Source: Cryptococcus deneoformans JEC21 (taxonomy: Eukaryota > Basidiomycota > Tremellomycetes > Tremellales > Cryptococcaceae). Taken from it: a DNA stretch of 15,000 nt. The position numbers were made by a program, and so were the translations under genes. The notes beneath the pieces were generated by a model. The model did not search any database. It was not told the DNA's origin and worked only from the letters and a program-made list of their open reading frames with translations. The number at the start of each line of letters is the position of its first letter. Within the stretch, counting starts at the first letter, position 1. Positions 1-8,145 of this stretch are shown here, piece by piece. The stretch is from assembly GCF_000091045.1 (NCBI RefSeq), contig NC_006670.1, positions 1,461,361-1,476,360 of the forward strand, written 5' to 3'.

Positions 1-592
1 GCAACCCTCAATTTTAACAATGCTTTTATAACTCTGAACTTCCACTTCCCAACAACAGTGACCAAGTCGACGTCACGCACGTTATTTAATAAAAGAATGG
101 CGGGCTTGATAAGAAGATCGTTCCAAGGTAATAGGCGAAATAGGCAACAGGCAACAATAAGGGAGTTTCTTAAAGGATTTTATTTTATATAGTAGATCGA
201 GCACTTTGGGATGTGATGCAAATAGCTTCAGAATCCTTTTAGGCGTTCTCAAGTTCCCCTTCTCAATTCTCAATGCTCTTCCTTTACTTATGTTCTCCCT
301 TGATCCTTGATAAGAGTTATTATCCATTATTGACGGTCCAACAACAACTCATATTTATCATTTGAGTTCTGAGAATAAAAAATAAATGATGCATGAAGAT
401 AGCAGGCGAGTTTCGAAGCCGTTTGGCAGTTTGTGGGATCATAAGTTAACCGACGAACGCAAAAGCTCCGGACGTAGTGATTCAACTTCGCCTCGTGGTT
501 CATGACTTGGAAGGACAGCCGCATGGACTCCATATTCCAGAAGTGTGCAGAATAGTTGATTATTCCCTTTCCTTCGATTATTGTATGAATCT
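1..592. other. Intergenic, 3' flank of the first gene; no gene seen
   Basis: This is AT-rich sequence downstream of the minus-strand gene that stops at 593. It should carry that gene's 3' untranslated region and termination signals. A 7-base inverted repeat (atcattt / aaatgat) lies near 358-390 with an AT-rich loop; it could fold in RNA but nothing shows a role. Two adjacent minus-strand open frames of 81 and 91 codons (82-327 and 327-602) have no recognisable family content, and the second overlaps the end of the upstream gene, so I do not call them genes. The last exon of a gene lying further left cannot be excluded. Confidence 0.5.
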
Positions 593-1749
593 TTAATCCC
601 AAGCAAGCTTGCCCGTGGAGGTCACTGTTGCCTTGGCCCCCAAACGCTTCTCTCGGCCGGACTGTGCGTTGTGGGTCGAGTACAGTTCGTTAATACGTTC
701 TCTAAAAAGTGGATAAGGTGGTATTAATGATTACATCATGTTGGGGAAATCGCTATGGCATTACGTACCGTTCGAGATCTTTCTTGTGTTTGGCCAATCT
801 TTGCAAGCGATCAATCTCGTCGACGTGCCGTTGAGCTTTCTTTGCCTCTGATTTTTTCGCATTTTTCTTTTGACCCTTGGTGGCAGTTGGAAGAGGTAAA
901 GAAGTTTGTAAATCAGATTCGACAGGCGATTTGATGTTTGGCGCTGATGGCTCTGTAAGTGTTACAGCTATGCGAATGGCTTTGGACGAGATGTTTGGAA
1001 GCATGACTTACTTTTCTTTTTGGATGCTACTATGTTCCACATCTTGTCATCCTCGCCTGTTATCTGATCCTCGAGCGGTTTCAGATATCTGTCGTTCGTC
1101 AAGTGACCGTCTTCGTATTTCTGCACATTTGTCTTCGATGGGCCGACGGAATAACCATCACGCGTGGCTGCTTCTGTCACAACAGCAGTCCTTTTATTAG
1201 GTTGAGAACTGATCGTCTCAGGCTTGTCCTCTGATGCCTCCGACAGGCAGGCTGCAGCCCTTATGGCTTGATTATCAGATGATGATCGCTCTCGCCCTCC
1301 TTCAGTTCCTTCAGTGGGCGCGAAACTGAAACCATGCCATTCCTTGTCAGATAATTGACATACACTCACACATTTACTCACCTGCCAATGTTTTCCTCAC
1401 GATCGTCAAGGAAAGGCCTTTCTGCAAGTATGTTACCTTTCCTATCTTCTGTAAGCCTGAAATCGGCTTGCTCTTCGCGTGCATCGGGCAGGTTGGCACC
1501 ATCAGCGGTGGCGGCTGCAGTGGCCAAAGGACTGCCTTTGTGAGCAGTTTCTGCCGTGAATTTCTGAGATTTGAGCTTCTTCTTGGGCTTCTTCTTAGAC
1601 TTCTTGTTCAGCTCGCCGACTGGAGTAGAAGCAGATGGGGAAGTTGGGGGAGGACTGCCAGTTATTGCGCTAGGGTATAATTGAGACCCCAATATAAGTA
1701 TGACAAGCAGGATCACTCCTACAGCAGTTTCTGTGGATATATGGGGCAT
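593..1749 (-). CDS. Uncharacterised single-pass membrane protein with Lys-rich and coiled-coil cytosolic part
   Basis: Family not recognised. Exons (minus strand): 1749-1382, 1325-1012, 952-769, 701-593; introns of 56, 59 and 67 nt are GT-AG and give one 324-residue frame ending in ...KLAWD. Residues about 7-27 (TAVGVILLVILILGSQLY) are a clear hydrophobic segment directly after the start, best read as a signal anchor or membrane tether. A strongly basic stretch (KKSKKKPKKKLKSQK, about residues 49-63) follows, then a long polar, low-complexity part. Near residue 220 is MWNIVASKKKK, an isolated Trp motif before Lys. The C-terminal 80 residues are charged and probably helical or coiled coil (QRHVDEIDRLQRLAKHKKDLERERINELY). 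The start is the first ATG of the frame. It shares the 1750-2793 promoter region with the velvet gene. Basic coil and anchor would suit an ER- or ribosome-associated protein, but that is a guess. I am confident of the gene, not of its role. Confidence 0.78.
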
Positions 1750-2793
1750 AGCTTAGATAGAGTGCTGAGGTTGGGATTACAAAATGGGAAGCGGAACGCC
1801 CAAGAAAGCGAAGATTGCTTCGAAATGACGCACGCCAGCAGCTGCGAAATCTAATCAGGCTTGTTCGGCAAGCAGCAAGCGATAAATAATTAATTATATT
1901 CTATTTTGTTATAATTACTATTAAGCCCTGGATCTGTCGGATCCGTTGCGGGTCGCACCTTGTCATTACGTACGTGAGTGATCTACTTATAGCATCGTTA
2001 GTCCTTGAAACATTAATTCTTAGTGCGAATGAACTCCGAATCATATATAGTCTTACAACCAAATATCCTATATGGTATAATAGTACTTCTTCTCCGTCGG
2101 ACACCGTAATCTTTACACGCTCTCTAAGTCATATATAAGTGAGTTGTTCATCCTGCGTCAACGACTGTCCTTGCTACCTCTATCCCCGGATTCTCGCCCG
2201 CCATATATGTATTTCCACTGATAAATCCCACAGTCACGCTTCCCTTCGGCTCTGCTCTGCTTGCACAGTTTGGATCTGACAACAATTTCCACGCAGCTTC
2301 TTCGTCTCTATAATCCGATATTTATCGAAGGTGAGTCTGCGTGAAACTTCTGCAGAAGGTTGGTCGTACATAGTTGTCATGGTAGCTCTGTTGTGGCCAT
2401 TGGTATTCTTTCTTCAAGGCTTAGCCAAGAGCCAAGAGGGTTGAGCTGCCTTGTACCGCGCTTGGTTCGAGGGGCCAGGCCCAAAAAAGGGAAGGGCAAT
2501 AATACTGGTCCAGCCTCGGTCTTGAGCATTTCTGATGCTAGCATACGTTGCAACAGTGTTTTATTGGCATAACGGATGGGGAAGAGTTCTGACATCGAAG
2601 TTAGCAATATTTTTTATCTCTCCCTGTTCTGCCTGTTTACCGCCCCTACGTGCTAGGTCACGCAAAGAACTGGATTCAAGCCTCCTGCCGTCAAACCGTG
2701 CCGAACTATTACGTCAAATCAGCTCTTATAGTTCAATTTTTAGATTGTTCTATTTTGAGAGAATTGCCCTAAGGACTCCCCATTCACGTGTCA
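1750..2793. promoter_or_regulatory. Divergent promoter and long leader between gene 1 and the velvet gene
   Basis: About 1 kb separates the two start codons. It holds an AT-rich block at about 1881-1925, a TATA-like catatataag at 2130-2139 and a second catatat at 2202-2208, then pyrimidine-rich sequence around 2210-2330 typical of fungal transcription starts. A canonical donor-like ggtgagt at 2330-2336 suggests that a 5' UTR intron is possible. If transcription of the velvet gene starts before about 2370, its leader would contain short upstream frames, e.g. ATG at 2379 (21 codons, stop 2442-2444), and a 127-codon frame ending at 2918 that overlaps the velvet start. A CACGTG E-box lies at 2785-2790, beside the start codon. 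No transcription start can be fixed from sequence alone. Confidence 0.5.
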
Positions 2794-4802
2794 ATGTTCC
2801 CCTCAACAGGCAAAGACTCGATGCTCATGGAGATTGCCGGCCCAACGTCCCCACTTTCAACCAAAAAAAGGAAAAGAATGGATCAAACATCCAGCCATCC
2901 ATTACCAACAAACCATGAGGTCGACATGCCCGATATGGCATCCAGAACTGGTCGAGAGGGATGGTAAGGCCGAAGTTGCCTGATCACGGCGGAGAATGTG
3001 ACTTACAAATTCGGTGGAATAGGACATACCATCTTGAAATCTTACAAGAGCCTCTAAGGGCCAGGGCTTGTGGTTTTGGTAATAAGGTGAGCTGTCCACC
3101 ATGGTTTTAAAACTAAACAACTCAGGATCGCAGACCCCTTACGCCCCCTCCTATTATCCGATTGTGGATTCAAGATGCTTTAGGAAATCAAGTGGATCCC
3201 AAGTAAGTCTGCCGAAACGCTATTTATTCATGAAGCATGCTGAACGTACTCTTAGCATAGTTGATTCCAACACCATAATCCTCCAGGTCGACTTATGTTC
3301 GGCTGACGGGCACGAAGGAAGAAACGTGGTAAGACATCCAGTGGGACCTGGCAGTGTTCCTGCAGTTGTCTCAGTGAGCGAAAATGTTAGGTCAGGTCAT
3401 GTAGATCCTTCGACTCTTCCAACTACATCCACAGCGGTGTCTGAACAGCCCTATAGGAATAGTAAGCATCTCCAGATAAAAGCAAAATATGGCCTGCTCA
3501 CAACTCCTCAAATTACAGGTAGCATGGACTATTCTTCATGGCCTGAGCAATATTCCTCGGAATCTTCCGACCGGACCACTCCGGGGTGGACTTATCAAGA
3601 TGCCTTTGTCTCTTCACCACGCATTGCCGGAACTCGCCCTCCCATGGCTCGACGAGTACGCACTCCCACTCGACCTTCCACTGCGCCCTCCTTACGTCCT
3701 CCGGCATGGAGCGTTGATGTCTCTCAACGGCCATTGTATGAGGAAGCTCTTCCTCCGATTTCTGCACTTGCAGAAAATATTCGCGACCCCTCTGGGCGCC
3801 CCTGGTTTCCCGACCCCCACATTAATACGCAAAGGCCGACAAGTAGCAGTTCTTTGCGGAGCCGCCCTCACACATCCCACTCGACTGATTTGAGTACAGC
3901 TCCCACCGACTACTCATTTGGGAGACCTACGACCACAAGTTCCACCGGTAGCTGGCATCTATCGGCCGATTCAGAGTATAAGGGTTTCGCACTTGAAAAC
4001 CAAGCTGCTGAAGGCTCAAAACCTGGCCCCGGAGCAAAATCCAATGATCCTAACGTACCTATATCATCCGCGGAAACTCAAGCAACATCACCTGAATCTT
4101 TTCTTCCCGGTTCTTTTACTGACCGCTTCACTCAAAACGACTCGCCCCGTGTACCATACTCGTACCACAACTCCCATTATCGGTCGGATGTCGCGCCGGG
4201 CAAGGAGCGGGACTCTTTCCATAGTCCAGACCTAGATACTATGAAGGAAACCCGCTGTTTCGCACCAGCAAGCGTTGCGTCGACTTTGGTTTTGGTTGGG
4301 AAACGTCACACCCCTTGTAACAAACTAAAAGATGAGCATGGACGGTTAGGTCTATTTTTCTTCGCCACGGATCTGGGAGTGCGGACAGAAGGGAGATTTT
4401 GCCTGCGAATGAAGATCATGGATCTAAGCCTGTACGTATCAAAGTTCAAAAATGATCCAATTAACATCTTTTCCTCAGCTTCTTACGGCCTCCTAACCCA
4501 GGCGATAGCACGCCCATATTGGCGGAAACTATCAGTCAACCAATAGAAGTGTAGTAAGTCCATTGAAAAGCAGGACCTATTTTGCCGGTGAACTAATTTC
4601 GACTACTGTCGTTGTGCTTGTGTACGACAGTTCTGCAAAACGCTTTCCTGGAGTCATACCTACTACTAAACTCACTCGTTTGTTTGCTGCTCAGGGAATC
4701 AAATTGGCTGTCAGAGAAAGTCATAAACAAAAGCACCGCAGCAAAGAGAACGTAGATATGGATGTTCAAGATGAAATCGAGGAAGATGAAGATGGTCAAT
4801 GA
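2794..4802 (+). CDS. velB: Velvet-domain regulator, VelB type, with a large insertion in the domain
   Basis: Velvet proteins are fungal nuclear regulators with a Rel-like DNA-binding fold that couple development to secondary metabolism. Exons: 2794-2963, 3023-3086, 3126-3202, 3256-4431, 4479-4553, 4631-4802 (577 aa). A possible extra in-frame intron at 3462-3518 would give 558 aa. The first half of the domain is at about 58-132: WTYHLEILQEPLRARACGFG, then DRRPLTPPPIIRLW, then ILQVDLCSADG. The second half is at about 447-552: GLFFFATDLGVRTEG, ILAETISQPIEVYSAKRFPGVI, and FAAQGIKLAVRE. Between them lie roughly 300 Ser/Pro/Thr-rich residues. An insertion at this place is a VelB trait, as is the VDL-SADG and V-R-H wording, hence the assignment over VosA or VeA. 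A KKRKR nuclear signal is at 24-28, and the tail is acidic. In-frame ATGs at 2821, 2827 and 2878 are alternative starts; 2878 has the better context (A at -3). Confidence 0.92.
3462..3518 (+). other. Possible optional in-frame intron in the velvet gene
   Basis: This 57-nt stretch begins gtaagc, ends attacag and has branch-like tgctcac/ctcac near its 3' end. Its length fits the introns of the window. It is a multiple of three and contains no in-frame stop, so retaining or removing it leaves the protein open (577 or 558 residues). The affected part is in the poorly conserved insertion, so conservation cannot decide. Removal looks more likely from the splice signals alone. Confidence 0.55.
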
Positions 4803-5184
4803 GACATGGGGGATTACGATTGTGCGAGTTGCGCCGTGCGATGGGGTGTTAAGAAATTAGTAATATTGTAGAAGTAATATACCGACGTTTAATCGCAAAT
4901 TCATACTGTTCAGATAATTAAACTTTCGATAACCAGGGTAAACATGAAGGCAGGGCATAATGATGTTTGTTTGTTGATTAACATGCGCTCACTGAAGAAA
5001 GGAAAATTGGTTCACAAATCTGCCTACAAAAATGCTTTTTCCCCTTGCTGATGAGGACGAGACTGGAGAGAGACGACAGGAGAAAACGGGAAAACTGGGT
5101 TTGGGTCAAATCATGAGGATCACATAAGTCATCAAATAATTTATCATTCTAAGCAAAGCCCATCTCGCCCTTCAAATTTCGATT
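4803..5184. other. Convergent 3' regions of the velvet gene and VPS1; no gene seen
   Basis: These 382 nt separate two stop codons that face each other. The sequence is AT-rich, with short runs such as aagtaatat and ataattaaac in the first half and an A/G-rich stretch around 5055-5100. It must carry both 3' untranslated regions. No open frame, tRNA or repeat of note is visible. Confidence 0.6.
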
Positions 5185-7665
5185 CTAGACGGCTGCCACA
5201 ATTGCCTCGGCAGAGTTAAGTGCGCCAACCATCTTAATGCACTCTCTCCTACGAGCAACGATATCTGGAGACTCCTTGAGAAGCTCATCCAACACGTCGG
5301 GCTTGTACAGGTGTTCGAGGAGTTCACGTTGAAGATTCTCCTTCGCAAAATTGACAAGGTTGAAAGTGATGGCTTTGGGAATCATGTCAATCATTTCCCG
5401 CTTTACAACAGAGAAATAAGAGGTGATTAAAAGCTCTTATGTACTTGTCAGTCATTGTCCGTCACATACAAAGATCACCTACTGATCACATCCGTCTCCA
5501 TCAACTCCCGTTCGTTGAGTGACGCAATAGGCTTGATAACGGGAGGTGGCGCTTCCATAGTTGCGGGACGCTTCCTTGGAGCCTTGTCTTTAGAGAAGAA
5601 GCTTCCAAAGAAACTTGCCTCGTCTTTCTTAAAATCTGCATCAAGGTCCTTGCCATTATTGAGGGCATTAGGGGGAAGCTTCTTGGAGTCAACTGGTTTC
5701 TCCGGGGGCTTATTCGCAGCTATGCGCTCGTTAACGAGAGCCATGGCCTTGTGACCACCAATGAAGTCCGGATGGGTGGTGTTGACGTAACATGCCTGCA
5801 TGGCAACCATGTCACTGACAAGCTTATTGGTCGGTTGCATGCAGCTCTTGAAGAAGTTGATGACAACCAGGTTGAATCGATCTTTGAGCTCGGGGTATCG
5901 TTTGAATGTTTGCTGACTGTCAACACAAGTTCAATAAATAGTAACTCACAGTCTTCCCCAAAAGGTGACCAAGTATCCGAATTAACTCATCATACACAAG
6001 AGCGCAGCACCTCAATGATGGTTCCTCTAACCTCCGGATTTGTTGCTTGACTATCACTTCGAAGGCAGTGGCACCGACAAATAATGAGGGAGTCGACCCC
6101 GAAGAATTGTAAAGAATTGTCCGAATATCACCATCCTTCACTTGATCAAATGGATCAATGCTTTTGACGCCATTGTTGTATAACTCGTGAAATACAAAGC
6201 TGATTCGGGCACCACCCGACAACTCATTAAGGGAGAGATCATTGGTGTTGCCGTCAATGGCTGAGCGGAACTCGGAGCAAAACTCTGTGATGGTCGAAAG
6301 AACTACACTTCCAGGGTTGGTTTCACCCATGGGACCGCCAAGAGCAGCAAGTTCGGCTTGGTATTTAGCAAGTTGTTGGCTGATGCGAGCTTTGATATCA
6401 GGGAGTGTATTTCGAATGTGGTGCATCAAAATCTAAAGGTTGTTAGTCCGCGCTCGGCAGATGCCACCAGACTTACGATATTTAGCTTCCTTGCTAACCA
6501 TGGTGTACCGCAATACTGAGCCTTTCCTGCGTAGCTCGGATGGTTTTCGAAAAACTTCTTTTCATTCTCCAAAGCGGACGCGATGGATTTAGACTGGTCG
6601 ATATCCTTCTGACCACGGTTCACCACAGGCACATAACCAAGCCTCAACGGAATAACTCGTCCGGCCAGGATATCTACCACATCTGTGCCTTGATCCATCA
6701 GGTCGACTTTGGTGAGAACACCAATAGTTCTGCTCCCCTCTGGGTCAACTTCGCGAGCCAACTTTAATCCATCTGAGTTAGCCAGATCGGTGTTGGCAGC
6801 AGTGACGGCCAAAATGATGGCATTGGGTTTGGAAATGAAGCGCATGAGCATGTCACGAATCTGCTTCTCAATATCTCGAGGCTGATCACCAACAGGGACC
6901 TTGGTTAAGCCCGGAAGGTCGACAAGAGTGAGGGTTAAGACATTGGGGGAGAAAATTCGAAGATTGATAGGATTGGGTGAAATGCCTTGAAGTATATGAG
7001 CTGCCGTGAAGAATATGCAAATAAAGCGCGCTCACCTGCATTTTTGCCAGTCATTTTTTCAGTGTCCCTTACGATTTCTTCTCGAATCTGAGCAAAATCA
7101 TGGAACTTCTGCCCAGGCAGATGGAGAAACTCTCCCCACTCGTCAGGGTTGTTCTCATTCAGATGCACTTTCTCCAATGCTTCCTCAGGCTTTTCCTTGG
7201 CTTCTGCGCCATTGGCTTTGCTCGTCGCTGGTCGGTTGATGAGTTGCAAGACCTGAAAACAGGGTGAGTATCCGTGCTTGTACAGCTATCCCAATGAGTC
7301 GTCTGACATACTAGAGGTCGACGGGTCACAATGCCAGTTCCTCGAGGCAAGAAGTCTCGGCCAACGATATTCTATAAGCCCCATTAATTGAATACTAAAC
7401 AGCAGGTATCATTGTACACACTTCGAGGACCGAGGATTTACCACTGCTTTGAGAGCCGATGACCGTGATTTGAGGCAAGTCCTACAATACGTTATAACCA
7501 AGCGCACCCAATCGTTAAGCGAATGAGGACCTACAATATTGTTGGAAACGCCTATCGAGGCAAATACATCTTGGAGCTAAAAGGGCACAGTCATTGAGCG
7601 CGATCCATACACCATACATCGGAGGACATCACCTTGTTGACGAGAGAGATGAGTTGCTGATCCAT
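5185..7665 (-). CDS. VPS1: Dynamin-like GTPase Vps1
   Basis: Vps1 is a self-assembling GTPase that drives membrane scission in endosome/Golgi-to-vacuole traffic and in peroxisome division. Exons (minus): 7665-7633, 7576-7535, 7481-7422, 7371-7312, 7252-7036, 6985-6477, 6432-5950, 5912-5483, 5435-5185. These give 694 aa, close to yeast Vps1 (about 704). GTPase domain: P-loop GSQSSGKS at 34-41, switch [11 protein letters not shown] at 56-65, DLPG at 160-163, TKVD at 229-232. The stalk/middle domain follows ([17 protein letters not shown] onward). A variable insert holds [15 protein letters not shown] in place of a PH domain. The GTPase effector domain is the last ~95 residues ([20 protein letters not shown] ... 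RRRECIKMV). The RRxECxKMV end and the N-terminus (LISLVNKLQD) fit Vps1 rather than Dnm1. Start: the only ATG giving the conserved N-terminus. The first four exons are tiny and all joined in phase 0. It is divergent from the ligase gene. Confidence 0.97.
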
Positions 7666-8145
7666 GATGGCTTGAGCGGGCTACTCTTGTATATTAGTTT
7701 CAACTCCAGGTGATATATGCGGCTAAGATCTGGGTGCTGGAAGTGGAATGGCGGGATGGGGAAGTAGTGGGACCGGATAGAGGAGATAAAGATCGAAGAA
7801 GAAAAGGAGGTGGAAGCAGACGTGCTGGAAGGTCGTGAAGCTGTTGTCGCCCCTCGCCGCCGGAATCACACGCCACCGCGCCGGCCGTCCTCTCTTTGCT
7901 GCCGAATTGCCTCATCGGGCAATTAACAACTCCCTTAATTAGCTCTGGCGGGTGCCATACTAACTGTTAATTATTTGTTCCCACTTCCCACGAGGTGATG
8001 ATGTCATTCTCAGCTTATCATGCCATCGCTCTTCTATACATCGTACAAACAAAAGATCCGACGGACACTACTTTCCGTCTGCCATAACGATCACCTTCCC
8101 TCGTCGCTCATCCACAGCCTGCCGTCGGCCTTGTAGGCATCCAAG
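7666..8145. promoter_or_regulatory. Divergent promoter between VPS1 and DNA ligase I
   Basis: These 480 nt hold the upstream regions of both genes. The half next to VPS1 is purine-rich on the plus strand (about 7740-7830), so it is pyrimidine-rich on the strand that VPS1 reads, as in fungal start regions. A GC-rich block at about 7845-7890 and an AT-rich block with a ttaattag element at 7935-7942 lie in the middle. A CRE-like tgatgtcat is at 7999-8007. I looked for the MluI cell-cycle box ACGCGT expected for a replication gene in yeasts and did not see it. A 71-codon minus frame at 7700-7915 looks fortuitous. Confidence 0.6.

Noticed and set aside
82..602. Two adjacent minus-strand open frames (91 and 81 codons) meeting at a TAATG stop-start
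   Set aside because: No family features, the first overlaps the end of the upstream gene in another frame, and stop-start coupling is not expected in a fungal nucleus. Such lengths occur by chance.
2461..2500. ggttcgag element resembling a tRNA T-loop
   Set aside because: No matching T-stem, anticodon arm or acceptor stem can be drawn around it on either strand.
2535..2918. 127-codon plus-strand open frame before the velvet gene
   Set aside because: It lies in leader or promoter sequence, overlaps the velvet first exon out of frame and has no recognisable domain. Kept only as a possible upstream frame.
5185..7665. Apparent frameshifts or a broken dynamin gene, since the protein is spread over several frames
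   Set aside because: Each frame change falls at a GT-AG pair with an intron-sized gap, and the phases sum to one 694-residue frame. It is a normal intron-rich gene.
7700..7915. 71-codon minus-strand frame upstream of VPS1
   Set aside because: Low-complexity composition from the purine-rich tract; it lies in the shared promoter and does not join VPS1 in frame.
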